Below are positions 35,351-43,704 of a stretch of 64,000 bases of DNA, piece by piece. Within the stretch, counting starts at the first letter, position 1. Each line of letters begins with the position of its first letter. Origin of the DNA: Secundilactobacillus silagei JCM 19001 (lineage in GTDB: Bacteria > Bacillota > Bacilli > Lactobacillales > Lactobacillaceae). Both the position numbers and the translations under genes were made by a program. The stretch lies in assembly GCF_002217945.1 (NCBI RefSeq), contig NZ_BCMG01000008.1:1-64000 (forward strand), written 5' to 3'. The notes below the pieces were generated by a model that made no database searches, was not told the DNA's origin, and saw only the letters and a list, made by a program, of their open reading frames with translations.

Positions 35351-35839
35351 ATGGCAGCTAATGCCGACAATGCTTTGGAACTGGAACGGCTTTTTACCGA
35401 TTTAACGCAAGCCATCACTCAAAATCGAACGCTTGATGAATTCGGACTCACCCGGCTCCAAGCAATGACGTTAAAAAACGTCTACTCACGAATTGGCATC
35501 AGCATGAGTCAGCTCGCTGAAGTTACTGGTATTTCACGAGCACAATTAACCCGGTTGATTGCGGTACTAGAAAAACGCAATTTAGTTGAGCGCCGGCACA
35601 ATGCAGATAATCGTCGCGTCGTTAACGTCTACGGTACTGAACATGGTAAAAAAGTAATCCATGAACACCGGCAGTTGATTGCTGGACGAATTCAAGCCCA
35701 CATGGAAACACTGTCAGTGACTGAGCAAACCGCTTTAACACATCATCTACAAGAAATGATTCGGTTGATGATCAAAGCTGGCATCATCACACCAGATGAC
35801 CAGTCACCACTTAATCAGGTACGTGAAGATAATAAATAA
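35351..35839 (+). CDS. MarR family transcriptional regulator
   Basis: A 162-residue winged-helix MarR protein: 'LTRLQAMTLKNVYSRIGISMSQLAEVTGISRAQLTRLIAVLEKRNLVERRHNADNRR' is the DNA-binding domain. The start is the ATG at 35351 behind AGGAAGTG; the open frame further upstream overlaps the promoter and is rejected. It is divergent from the SDR-MDR pair and likely represses both itself and that operon. No redox cysteine is evident. Confidence 0.88.
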   Translation: MAANADNALELERLFTDLTQAITQNRTLDEFGLTRLQAMTLKNVYSRIGISMSQLAEVTGISRAQLTRLIAVLEKRNLVERRHNADNRRVVNVYGTEHGKKVIHEHRQLIAGRIQAHMETLSVTEQTALTHHLQEMIRLMIKAGIITPDDQSPLNQVREDNK

Positions 35840-35844
35840 CCAAT

Positions 35845-35888
35845 TAAAAACGTTAGTAGGCAATTATCAGGTCTACTAACGTTTTTTG
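35845..35888. terminator. Bidirectional terminator
   Basis: AAAAACGTTAGTAG pairs with CTACTAACGTTTTT. It separates the convergent marR and tetR genes. Confidence 0.85.
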
Positions 35889-35906
35889 CTGACCTCCGTC
35901 AGCCGC

Positions 35907-36461
35907 TCACAAATTATGCGGTATCAATATCCGATATAACTCCAGTGCTTGGGAAGTTGGAATGGGTTCTGGTGCTTCCACAATCTCTTGGGCAAACTTC
36001 AAAATCATTGTCCCTAAAAAGTCACTGATAAACTGCCTTCTAGCCTGTGGATAGTCCCGTAAAATCAAAATTTGCTGAGCAGTACCGCTCAGAATTGATT
36101 GCACTTCCGCCTGGTTACCGCTCCAACGAACCAGTCTGATCAAATCCAGGTTGGCTTCGATTTCTGAGACCACAATGGCGCTGCTATGCGTAAAGTCCGC
36201 CTGTTCCAAGGCATCAATTTGCTGTTCAAAATCGTTGATCACGATTAGAAAATGCACTGAAATCACATCCGCTAAATTCTGATAATGGCGGTAGAAGGTG
36301 GCCCTAGAAACGCCGGCATCTTGGCAAAACTGTTGAATTTCGATTGCTTTAAAATCGGTTCCCTCACGATATTTTTGCACTAGTGTATCAAATAACTTTG
36401 CGTGGGACCGCTGTTTACGCTGATCAATTTTGATCGGTTGATTTAAAAATGCTCTAGCCAT
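35907..36461 (-). CDS. TetR family transcriptional regulator
   Basis: A 184-residue TetR protein with the HTH 'AIEIQQFCQDAGVSRATFYRHYQNLADVI' and a helical effector domain. The start is set at the ATG at 36461. A longer in-frame extension to 36581 runs across the operator and the intergenic promoter region and is unlikely. The ribosome site is weak (CAGTGAT). It is divergent from the amidohydrolase/DUF2316 operon, with the palindrome 36476-36497 between them. Confidence 0.83.
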   Translation of the reverse strand: MARAFLNQPIKIDQRKQRSHAKLFDTLVQKYREGTDFKAIEIQQFCQDAGVSRATFYRHYQNLADVISVHFLIVINDFEQQIDALEQADFTHSSAIVVSEIEANLDLIRLVRWSGNQAEVQSILSGTAQQILILRDYPQARRQFISDFLGTMILKFAQEIVEAPEPIPTSQALELYRILIPHNL

Positions 36462-36475
36462 TTTATCACTGCGAC

Positions 36476-36497
36476 ACGAGACGCATGTTTGTCTCGT
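36476..36497. promoter_or_regulatory. TetR operator ACGAGAC-N8-GTCTCGT
   Basis: A perfect 7-bp inverted repeat 15 bases before the tetR start. A rightward TATAAT is at 36528-36533. It is the likely operator for the divergent tetR and amidohydrolase genes. Confidence 0.7.
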
Positions 36498-36579
36498 ATG
36501 TTCCTTTCTTACGATCTTATTGCCCTCTATAATACTCAATGTAAAGTCAAGATACAAACTGATAGAGGAAGTTAAACCC

Positions 36580-37584
36580 ATGAAAATTATTACAGTAGAA
36601 GAACATTTTGAATCCGCTAAAGTTACTCAAGCCATCAACCAAAGCGTTGGTAAAAAAGCCATGCCAAACGTCAGCAAAGAAATGCTGCATTACATGCAAA
36701 CCACGCTACCAACACCCGAAATTATGCAAGATGTCACTAACCAACGTATTGCCTTTATGGATAAATACGAAATCGATCAGCAGATCCTGTCGTACGGGAA
36801 CTCATCACCCCAAAACCTTGATCCCAAAGTTGCCGTTAAACTGTGCCAAGAAGCTAACGATGAATTGGCCAAGGCAGTTCAGGATAACCCCACTCGTTTC
36901 GGTGGTTTAGCCGTATTGCCTGTCAGTGATCCAACCGCTGCTGCAACCGAATTAAAACGGGCTGTTAACGAACTGCACCTAAATGGTGTTCTGCTCAAAG
37001 GTAATTATCAGGGTAAATTCTTTGATGACCCCTTCTTCTTCCCGATTTTTGAAGCGGCCAGTCAACTAGACGTTCCGGTATACTTCCACCCGTCATTTAT
37101 CCCAACCAGCGTCACTCAGCATTACTTCGCCAACGACAACTGGTCTGACGTAGTAACGGGGATTCTCTCATCTGCTGGTTATGGCTGGCACATGGACGTT
37201 GGGATTCAAGTGATGCGTATGATTGTCTCTGGCATCTTCGATAAGCTGCCTAACTTAAAATTAGTTTCCGGTCACTGGGGCGAATTAGTCCCGATGTTCC
37301 TGGAACGGTTGGATGATGAAGTTAACGCTTATGCCGGTTTGAAGAAATCATTTTCTGATTACTACCGCAATAACGTCTACGTCACTCCCAGCGGCATCTT
37401 AAGCAAACCGCAACTGAACTTCTTATTAGCTGAAATGGGTCCTGAACACCTGATCTATTCCATTGATTATCCCTACAAGCAACCAGAGAATGCACGCACG
37501 TTCTTAGATAACACTGATCTAACACCCGACCAGCTTGAAGCCTTTACCCACGGCAATGCTGAAAGAATTTTTCATTTGAACTAG
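36580..37584 (+). CDS. Amidohydrolase family metal enzyme (ACMSD / resorcylate decarboxylase-like)
   Basis: A 334-residue TIM-barrel enzyme of the amidohydrolase-2 family. The opening 'ITVEEHF' places Glu7 and His9 where gamma-resorcylate decarboxylases bind metal. His170 in VYFHPSF, His232 in VSGHWGE and Asp296 in SIDYPY complete the usual site. It probably decarboxylates or hydrolyses an aromatic acid. The ATG at 36580 follows GAGGAAG. It is 16 bases upstream of a DUF2316 gene and divergent from a TetR gene. Confidence 0.86.
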   Translation: MKIITVEEHFESAKVTQAINQSVGKKAMPNVSKEMLHYMQTTLPTPEIMQDVTNQRIAFMDKYEIDQQILSYGNSSPQNLDPKVAVKLCQEANDELAKAVQDNPTRFGGLAVLPVSDPTAAATELKRAVNELHLNGVLLKGNYQGKFFDDPFFFPIFEAASQLDVPVYFHPSFIPTSVTQHYFANDNWSDVVTGILSSAGYGWHMDVGIQVMRMIVSGIFDKLPNLKLVSGHWGELVPMFLERLDDEVNAYAGLKKSFSDYYRNNVYVTPSGILSKPQLNFLLAEMGPEHLIYSIDYPYKQPENARTFLDNTDLTPDQLEAFTHGNAERIFHLN

Positions 37585-37600
37585 AAAGGAATTTAACAAA

Positions 37601-37912
37601 ATGTCATTAAATCCACAACAAATTACCAACACGAAAAATGAATTGCAAGCCAACTTTGAACTCAGTGGTTTAACCCGCAAACAAGTTGCCAGTGACCTAC
37701 AGATCAGCCTAACTAAGCTGGATCATCTAATGACCCTCACTCAGGAATCGTTAAATGACCCTTGGATCCTCCGCAATTACCTGATTGAAAAGGTTGAAGA
37801 TAAAGGTGAAAAGCCGGTGCCATTTACGGCTCTAACTGGTGATTGGCACCGCCACTGGTTCTTAAATAGCCATCTGATTGATGCCCGTCAGATGTCAGCC
37901 GGTGACAATTAA
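37601..37912 (+). CDS. DUF2316 family protein (copy 1)
   Basis: A 103-residue small soluble protein of the DUF2316 family. Residues about 20-55 look like a helix-turn-helix ('GLTRKQVASDLQISLTKLDHLM'), followed by the conserved 'DPWILRNYLIEKV', 'KPVPFTALTGDWHRHWFL' and a short tail. The family has no known function. A clear paralogue lies at 43255-43554, also next to a small enzyme and a regulator gene. It is co-transcribed with the amidohydrolase. Confidence 0.82.
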   Translation: MSLNPQQITNTKNELQANFELSGLTRKQVASDLQISLTKLDHLMTLTQESLNDPWILRNYLIEKVEDKGEKPVPFTALTGDWHRHWFLNSHLIDARQMSAGDN

Positions 37913-37998
37913 ATTTTAATTATCGTTAGATAGGTTTATCCGATTAGATTGCGGTATAATGATGCCGTTCATAAATCTACTAAGGAAGATGACATTCA

Positions 37999-38409
37999 AT
38001 GGTAAACTCAAAACGCATTGTTGCACTTACGCTAGCTGCTGGCATGCTCCTACCAGTCTTTTCCGCACCGCTAACGGCTAACGCCAAAACCACGTATTTG
38101 CCTTCAGCAGTTCGCAGTCATCGCTGGTATCAGCTGACTGACGGTTCTCAAGGTGGTTTTCATAATAAGACCACTTTTAAGGGGAATCATATGACAGTTG
38201 GTCATAGCCACTGGTCACTGACTGGCTTAAAGAAACACAGCAAATCCACTTATTATGGTAAACTGCATTATTCAAAGAGTTACTCACAGCTCATTAAGGT
38301 CAAAATCAATAGCTCAAAGAGTTTCTGGTTCATTCCTAAACACGTCGAGGGAACAAAGGGTAACTACAAGGGTAATGCCGACTATGGTGCGATGATCTTT
38401 AAACGTTAA
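37999..38409 (+). CDS. Small secreted protein, 'RGxWY' family (copy 3)
   Basis: 136 residues with a Sec signal peptide ending near ANA (residues 1-28). The mature part begins 'YLPSAVRSHRWYQLTDG' and continues with repeated His/Tyr/Ser/Lys segments ('HWSLTGLKKHSKSTYYGKLHYSKSY'). It lacks an LPxTG signal. It belongs with the products of 17077-17634, 17662-18102 and 55932-56270. It is monocistronic, behind AAGGAAG and before a terminator. Function unknown. Confidence 0.78.
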   Translation: MVNSKRIVALTLAAGMLLPVFSAPLTANAKTTYLPSAVRSHRWYQLTDGSQGGFHNKTTFKGNHMTVGHSHWSLTGLKKHSKSTYYGKLHYSKSYSQLIKVKINSSKSFWFIPKHVEGTKGNYKGNADYGAMIFKR

Positions 38410-38420
38410 TGCTAAATTAA

Positions 38421-38457
38421 CAAGCGACTCAATCCTGATTGGACTGAGTCGCTTTTA
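38421..38457. terminator. Bidirectional terminator
   Basis: AAGCGACTCA...TGAGTCGCTT forms the stem with an inner TCC/GGA pair. It separates the secreted protein gene and the convergent tetR gene. Confidence 0.82.
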
Positions 38458-38955
38458 CGTTTTAGGAAACTGACCGCCATTAATCATGTGATCAAATTTT
38501 TGATAGTCCCGGAAAACGTCAAATGGCTGCTGATTATACTTAGCCCAAATTTGAACGGCTGAAATTTTCCCCAAGATTTGATAAGCTGTTACCCCATCAT
38601 TTGTGCGGATAATCGCCCGACAGAAGGCATCCGTGCTCCCCTGAATAAATTCGGTATCACTGACTTGCTTGATGAATTTTTGCGCCATGGTGGCGGCATA
38701 CGATTGGGCAATTGTCTGAAAGGGATGCCGCTGCAGCTCAGACGCATTCAGTTGGTAGGTCCTTAACTGATGATCCAAGAATTGAGCTAGTAGATCGTGC
38801 TTGTCCGTGAAATGCAGGTAAACCGTATTGCGATGAATATGCGCTTGATCAGCAATCATCTGTACAGTGATTTTACTAAAGGGGATCTGAGTTAAAAGCG
38901 TCTCAAAGCCTTGAAAGATCCGCCGTTTGATTGAATCTTGCTGTTGTTTTGCCAC
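38455..38955 (-). CDS. TetR family transcriptional regulator
   Basis: A 166-residue TetR protein: 'IKRRIFQGFETLLTQIPFSKITVQMIADQAHIHRNTVYLHFTDKHDLL' is the DNA-binding part. The best start is GTG at 38955 behind GGGGGAC; an ATG nine codons upstream precedes that site. The C-terminal domain fits the TetR_C/YxaF-like group with lid-type helices. It is divergent from an alpha/beta hydrolase gene and probably regulates it. Confidence 0.85.
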   Translation of the reverse strand: MAKQQQDSIKRRIFQGFETLLTQIPFSKITVQMIADQAHIHRNTVYLHFTDKHDLLAQFLDHQLRTYQLNASELQRHPFQTIAQSYAATMAQKFIKQVSDTEFIQGSTDAFCRAIIRTNDGVTAYQILGKISAVQIWAKYNQQPFDVFRDYQKFDHMINGGQFPKT

Positions 38956-38999
38956 GTTAAGTCCCCCTTCCATCATGTGCATCCGTCACGTTTTAACCA

Positions 39000-39028
39000 T
39001 TCACATTATAGCCTAGACTTCCTATAAT
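39000..39028 (+). promoter_or_regulatory. Promoter of the alpha/beta hydrolase gene
   Basis: TTCACA, 17 bases, TATAAT. The leader is about 36 bases. Confidence 0.6.
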
Positions 39029-39070
39029 TGAGTCACTATTAACTGCTCTGTTAGAGAGGACTGATCTAAA

Positions 39071-40036
39071 ATGGCACACATTAAAACTAAGGATATTAAC
39101 CCTGATATTCGTTTAGCTGGTATGATTGCACGACCACTGCTAGCCAGAATGAATGAAAAGTCTTTTCGTCGTGCTCAGCGGCTGATGAATAAGTTCATGA
39201 AGGGTCATTTACCCAATAATATGAACGTGGAACAACGCTACATTGACCGTCCCGACGGCAGTAAGCTCCGTCTGCTAGTTGTTTTACCAAAGGCACCCAA
39301 GCCATCAGCAACCGGTGTGCTCTGGCTACACGGCGGCGGTTACGCACTTGGCGTACCAGAAATGGATCTGCACTACGCCCGTAAGATTCAGGCTGTCACT
39401 AATTCGGTGGTGGTCATGCCAGACTACCGTTTATCGATTGAAGCGCCCTATCCAGCAGCTTTAAGCGATGCTTATTTGGCGTTAAAATGGTTCAAAAATA
39501 ATGCCCAGCAATTAGGCGTTAACCCGCAGCAGTTATTTGTTGCCGGTGACAGTGCTGGTGGTGGCTTAACCGCGGCACTCACGCTGTATGCTCGAGACCA
39601 GCACGAAATCGATGTGGCCTTTCAAATGCCCCTGTATCCAATGATCGATGATCAGCCGACCGAATCTTCAAAGAATAACGACGCACCCGTGTGGAATACC
39701 TATAATAATCGGCATGCTTGGCAACTCTACTTAGGCAGTCAATATGGCACCGGTTATATATCGCAATACGCGGCACCGGCACGAGCGGTGGATTACCGAC
39801 ATTTGCCACCGACCTATACCTTCGTCGGCACCATCGAACCCTTCTACGATGAAACGCGGAAGTACATCGCTAACCTCAAAAAAGCCGGTGTACCGGCCAG
39901 CATCGACATTTACACTGGTGGTTTCCACGCGCTAGACTTATTTGGCGGTAAATCGGAATTAGGTAAAGAAGCAACCGAAAAATGGCAGCACGCGTTGAAA
40001 TATGCTAGTGAACATTACTTTAGTGAAGAAAATTAA
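39071..40036 (+). CDS. Alpha/beta hydrolase (hormone-sensitive lipase family esterase)
   Basis: A 321-residue esterase. The oxyanion-hole motif HGGGY (87-91) and nucleophile GDSAGG (Ser161) place it in the HSL family. The catalytic acid position reads GTIEPFYDE, with Glu256 where most members have Asp in 'DPL(R)D'. The likely catalytic histidine is His286 in GGFHALD. No signal peptide is seen, so it should hydrolyse small esters in the cytoplasm. It follows AGAGAGGA and is divergent from a TetR gene. Confidence 0.88.
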   Translation: MAHIKTKDINPDIRLAGMIARPLLARMNEKSFRRAQRLMNKFMKGHLPNNMNVEQRYIDRPDGSKLRLLVVLPKAPKPSATGVLWLHGGGYALGVPEMDLHYARKIQAVTNSVVVMPDYRLSIEAPYPAALSDAYLALKWFKNNAQQLGVNPQQLFVAGDSAGGGLTAALTLYARDQHEIDVAFQMPLYPMIDDQPTESSKNNDAPVWNTYNNRHAWQLYLGSQYGTGYISQYAAPARAVDYRHLPPTYTFVGTIEPFYDETRKYIANLKKAGVPASIDIYTGGFHALDLFGGKSELGKEATEKWQHALKYASEHYFSEEN

Positions 40037-40049
40037 ACCTATAATAGCA

Positions 40050-40089
40050 AAATAACGGTGAATTCAAAAACTGAATTCACCGTTATTTT
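40050..40089. terminator. Bidirectional terminator
   Basis: AAATAACGGTGAATTC pairs exactly with GAATTCACCGTTATTT, with a seven-base loop and T-runs on both strands. Confidence 0.9.
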
Positions 40090-40130
40090 TTTATTTTCTA
40101 AATTAGCTTAATCCACATTTCACACGAACT

Positions 40131-41090
40131 TTAGCGGTACTTATCCCACCCCTGCTTCATCAGGCTCAATGCATATTCTAATTTCTCATCATCTTTTAAA
40201 ACCATTTCATATTCACCGTTACCCCAGTGGCCTATTTGGCTAACATCTCTAGTCAGGCCTTCTGAATCCTCTAACTGCCCCTGTTTTAAGTTAATCCATA
40301 TTTTCAGTTTATGTTGCAGAGGTAAGATGTCAATAACGTTGTGACGCTTAAGCCGAAAACCCACATAAACTTTAGTCGGTTTGCTTTCAAAATTAGCATC
40401 CCATTCTAAAAGGGTGGCCTTGATTCGTTCGTATAGTTCACAAATTTCATCAGAACTCTTATCTAACAGGCTATCTTCAGAAATTGGCTTTAACTCTATC
40501 GCCGTATTGATCTTCACAGTTTCTTTTGTCGAATTTACTTTATTAGGTACGATGACATTATTAGCGATTTTTTGAGTGCCATTGGTTTTTTCAATTTTAT
40601 TCAACACCATCTCATCATTATCAAATAATTTTGCTTCATACAAATCAATGGACTGGTCAGGATTATTAACAGCATCTTTCTGATATTTATCAAAAGCGCC
40701 TGCAATAAAAATGATTCTAACTTGTGACCAATCAAACTTATCTTCGCTTTTTTGAACATGATATCGTTCGTCATAGGCCAATACAAAATTAGCTTTATGG
40801 TTTAATAGTGTATTCAAGTAAGCAAATCCTTGATCAATGACACTGTACTTAGAATCCCGCTTATATTCAATAATCACAAAAGTTTCTAAATCTTCATCAT
40901 AACCAATCGTATCCATGCGGTATTTACCAACTGTAAATTCACTGGCGATAAATTGGACACCTAAGGTTAACTCAAGATTTTCTTCAATGATATCTTGCAA
41001 TTTACGTTCTTTTTTAAAACTAGTTGTCTCAATCTTTTTTAATTGTGTTTTCCCAGTTGATTCATCTGCATTTATTTTGTAAAAATCCAC
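40131..41090 (-). CDS. PD-(D/E)XK-like nuclease domain with DUF5655
   Basis: A 319-residue two-domain protein. The N-terminal half has a PD-(D/E)XK-like core: 'FTVGKYRMDTIGYD' (Asp60) then 'FVIIEYKRD' (Glu75, Lys77), preceded by a helix 'LQDIIEENLELTLG', as in NucS-like endonuclease domains. The C-terminal part (about 195-319) is a DUF5655 domain ending 'EYALSLMKQGWDKYR'. Start is GTG behind GGGAGAG. Its substrate is unknown; DNA binding or cutting is inferred from the fold only. It is divergent from a DUF2075 ATPase. Confidence 0.78.
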   Translation of the reverse strand: MDFYKINADESTGKTQLKKIETTSFKKERKLQDIIEENLELTLGVQFIASEFTVGKYRMDTIGYDEDLETFVIIEYKRDSKYSVIDQGFAYLNTLLNHKANFVLAYDERYHVQKSEDKFDWSQVRIIFIAGAFDKYQKDAVNNPDQSIDLYEAKLFDNDEMVLNKIEKTNGTQKIANNVIVPNKVNSTKETVKINTAIELKPISEDSLLDKSSDEICELYERIKATLLEWDANFESKPTKVYVGFRLKRHNVIDILPLQHKLKIWINLKQGQLEDSEGLTRDVSQIGHWGNGEYEMVLKDDEKLEYALSLMKQGWDKYR

Positions 41091-41408
41091 TTAATTCTCT
41101 CCCATACCCTTTAGTTACTTTCCATTTTATCATGTGCTACATACTGTTTGATATCATATATAATAAAATACCTCAGTTAGCTAATTAACCGTATTGTACT
41201 AATCAAAATCAATTGTTTCACATGAAACATCTCCTGATTGGTTCAAGGATAGTTAATTAACAAATGTCATGGTATGAATACGTTTATCTTTATCATAATT
41301 TCTAAGATTATGAAGCAATCCCACGTTTAACTGATATAATGGAATAGTTTTTTCCGTGACTAACCAAGTTTCACCATACTAAACTATTAATCAACTAGGA
41401 GTTTTCCA
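41091..41408. other. Intergenic region between divergent nuclease-like and DUF2075 genes
   Basis: No gene is seen in these 318 bases. They hold the two outward promoters and a parS-type site at 41214-41229. No clear shared operator is visible. Confidence 0.5.
41214..41229. other. parS-type ParB site (TGTTTCACATGAAACA)
   Basis: One central base differs from canonical parS. Identical to the sites at 5761 and 31426. Confidence 0.75.
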
Positions 41409-42590
41409 ATGACCAAACCAATGAACAAAGTTTTAAAAGCACAATTTTTCGTCGATGATCTGTCTGACGATCAAAAAAATGTCATCACTAATATCAACGC
41501 CTATATCAAGAAGGGACTCACAGGTAAGCAGTCCTCAGTTGCCATTATCGAAGGCGCAGCGGGAACCGGTAAATCGGTTGTCCTGATGGAATTGGTCCGT
41601 CAGTATATGACTGATAAGCGCTATAAGACCTCTCTTGTAGTCAACCACCCTGAGTTGTACAAAGCCTATCGTGAAATGGGGACCGCCATTCCCAATATGA
41701 ACGTTAGCACTATTCGGCGGCCCACGTCCCTGATCAACTACGCACAAAAAAATCACGAAAAATACGATATTATTTTTGTCGACGAAGCGCATTTACTCTA
41801 TTCCAAATCAGAACCCTACGCTCATTATCGCGGTCAAAACCAACTGACTGATCTGATGAATTTAGCCAAAGTAGTGGTCGTTGTGTATGATTTCGAACAA
41901 GTTTTCCAATCCAAGATGTACTGGGATAAGAAACTGCTCTTCAAAACCATCGGTAACCACCCTTACAAACAGTTTGACATGGACTTCCAGTACCGAATGG
42001 TGGCCAGTGATGAACAAGTGACTTGGATGAACGATTTAACTGAAGAAAAGAAGATCAAACCATTCCCACGCAACAGCGACTTCGAATTCAAGGTCTACGA
42101 TAAAGCCGGCGAGATGTTCGAAAAAATTAAGGCGCGTAACAAAGAATATGGTATGAGTCGGATGGTTGCTACATCCGGTTTTCCACGGATTGATGGCCGC
42201 CATAACGTTGAAATGGACTCCTTTAACCTTCCTTGGGACGAATGGGATCCGCAACGGACACCGTGGGCTAAACGGGAAGGTTCCATTACCCAAGTCGGGA
42301 CAATTTATACCTTACAAGGATTTGATTTAAACTACGTTGGTATGGTTATCGGACCATCATTTGGCTATGACAAAAAGACCGATACCATGACCGTTATTCC
42401 GGAAAAGTACTCCCACAAGGAAGTCTTCAAGAAACGGAAAGATATCAAGTTTACGCGTGACGAATATAAGGCATTTATTGCTAATGTTCTGAACGTCTTG
42501 ATCAAACGTGGTAAGTATGGCCTTTATTTGACCGCTTATGACGATGCGTTACGAGCACGACTGTTAGAATTAAATGAAACGGGCAAATGA
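41409..42590 (+). CDS. DUF2075 P-loop ATPase (helicase-like)
   Basis: A 393-residue ATPase of the DUF2075 family. Walker A is GAAGTGKS (about 49-56) and Walker B is IIFVDEAHLL, with helicase-like later motifs 'VVVYDFEQVF', 'DFQYRM' and 'TIYTLQGFDLNYVGMVIG'. These fit superfamily 1-type nucleic-acid translocases, though the family has no defined reaction. No extra nuclease domain is fused. It follows AGGAG, is monocistronic and ends at a strong terminator. Confidence 0.82.
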   Translation: MTKPMNKVLKAQFFVDDLSDDQKNVITNINAYIKKGLTGKQSSVAIIEGAAGTGKSVVLMELVRQYMTDKRYKTSLVVNHPELYKAYREMGTAIPNMNVSTIRRPTSLINYAQKNHEKYDIIFVDEAHLLYSKSEPYAHYRGQNQLTDLMNLAKVVVVVYDFEQVFQSKMYWDKKLLFKTIGNHPYKQFDMDFQYRMVASDEQVTWMNDLTEEKKIKPFPRNSDFEFKVYDKAGEMFEKIKARNKEYGMSRMVATSGFPRIDGRHNVEMDSFNLPWDEWDPQRTPWAKREGSITQVGTIYTLQGFDLNYVGMVIGPSFGYDKKTDTMTVIPEKYSHKEVFKKRKDIKFTRDEYKAFIANVLNVLIKRGKYGLYLTAYDDALRARLLELNETGK

Positions 42591-42594
42591 TCAC

Positions 42595-42640
42595 AAAAAA
42601 GATGCAGCACTTATCTAATCGATAGGCGCTGCATCTTTTA
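42595..42640. terminator. Bidirectional terminator
   Basis: AAAAAAGATGCAGC pairs with GCTGCATCTTTT; inside, TATC pairs with GATA. Confidence 0.85.
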
Positions 42641-42650
42641 TTTTCAATCG

Positions 42651-43232
42651 CTATTTAATCCAAGCATTGGCGCGGTCATAAACCGGTTTGACCGTTTCGG
42701 GTTTGTCTGACCCAATCCCGTCTTGACCGATCTTACCCCCTGCTTTAATGCGGGTGTAGGCAAGATACCGGTAAGAAGTTCGGAGACTCTTAGCCAGTTT
42801 GACATCAATGTGCAGGTCAACACCGGGAATCTCAGGTGCAATCGTATCAGCTTCATTAATGGCACTCATATCGCTAATTTTCCATTCACCGTTGCGTTTT
42901 TCGACACAGTAGATTAGTCGCATGAACGATTCAACAATGGCAATGTTGCCGTCCAAATTAACCCAGTGCTTCGTCGTGGAAGGCAGCTCAGCGTAGGCTC
43001 GGTTACCGTTTAGATGAACGATTGGTGCTGCGTAACGGCCAACTAGCGGTAAATCGGTGGCATAGTCAACAGGACGCTGACCAATAAAAGTCTCGCGCGC
43101 GTTACCTTTAGACCAGCTGGTGGTCACCGTGCCATCTTCCCAATAACAGTTCGCCAGTTCGTCATCAAGGCCGCGACCCCGGGCTTGGCGTTCCCATAAG
43201 ACTAATTGACTGATTTCTTCGATATCTGACAT
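42651..43232 (-). CDS. SnoaL-like / NTF2-fold protein
   Basis: A 193-residue protein with the SnoaL-like NTF2 fold: 'ISQLVLWERQARGRGLDDELANCYWEDGTVTTSW' opens the cone helix and strand, with later strands 'NRAYAELPSTTKHWVNLDGNIAIVESFMRLIYCVEKRNGEWKI'. Members act as isomerases, dehydratases or binding proteins for small cyclic molecules. It is preceded by the second DUF2316 gene 22 bases upstream in the same operon, under a MarR-type operator. Confidence 0.8.
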   Translation of the reverse strand: MSDIEEISQLVLWERQARGRGLDDELANCYWEDGTVTTSWSKGNARETFIGQRPVDYATDLPLVGRYAAPIVHLNGNRAYAELPSTTKHWVNLDGNIAIVESFMRLIYCVEKRNGEWKISDMSAINEADTIAPEIPGVDLHIDVKLAKSLRTSYRYLAYTRIKAGGKIGQDGIGSDKPETVKPVYDRANAWIK

Positions 43233-43254
43233 TGTTTTTTCCTCCTAAAGTGAA

Positions 43255-43554
43255 TTAGTCGATAACACTCCGTTCAATGATACTAGGATGCAAGAACCAG
43301 TAATCATGATAGTCGCCAACCATTGCACTGAATGGTACTGGCTCGATATCATGGTCGCCCATATATTGAAGCAGATAATTACGGATGATCCAGTTATCAT
43401 CAATGCGGCGCGGGTGCATGTCGACACATTGGGCAATCACATCCGCGGTAGTCCCCAGCGCAGTCGCAATCTCAGTTAAACTCAGACCGCTACGTTTGAT
43501 ATTTTCTTTAAATTCTTGTCGTGACGCTTCTGTTTGTTCAGGTGTTAAAGACAT
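43255..43554 (-). CDS. DUF2316 family protein (copy 2)
   Basis: A 99-residue paralogue of the product of 37601-37912, sharing 'W I(I/L)RNYL', 'PVPF(S/T)A' and 'WFL' segments and a helix-turn-helix-like region ('GLSLTEIATALGTTADVIAQCV'). The ATG at 43554 follows GGAGG; the ATG four codons upstream precedes that site. It is the first gene of an operon with the SnoaL-like gene. The function of the family is unknown, but both copies here precede or follow a single small-molecule enzyme. Confidence 0.82.
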   Translation of the reverse strand: MSLTPEQTEASRQEFKENIKRSGLSLTEIATALGTTADVIAQCVDMHPRRIDDNWIIRNYLLQYMGDHDIEPVPFSAMVGDYHDYWFLHPSIIERSVID

Positions 43555-43579
43555 ATTAACCTCCATGTGGTAAAATAAT

Positions 43580-43593
43580 CTTGTAAATACAAG
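43580..43593. promoter_or_regulatory. MarR-type operator CTTGTAAATACAAG
   Basis: A perfect 6-2-6 palindrome between the divergent DUF2316 and marR genes. Its core is the reverse complement of TTGTATTTACAA, which also occurs at 139-150 and 61805-61816. Confidence 0.7.
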
Positions 43594-43704
43594 TAACAGA
43601 ATATGCGCATTTTAAAAGATTGTCAACAATAAAGTTGTAAAATTAATTAAATTAATCACTGCACCTGTTGTTAGTGATAATTGAATCAATCATGGAGGAT
43701 CAAA

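Noticed and set aside
40131-42590. A named defence system
   Set aside because: The two proteins are divergent, not an operon, and neither matches a defence family that I can name with confidence.
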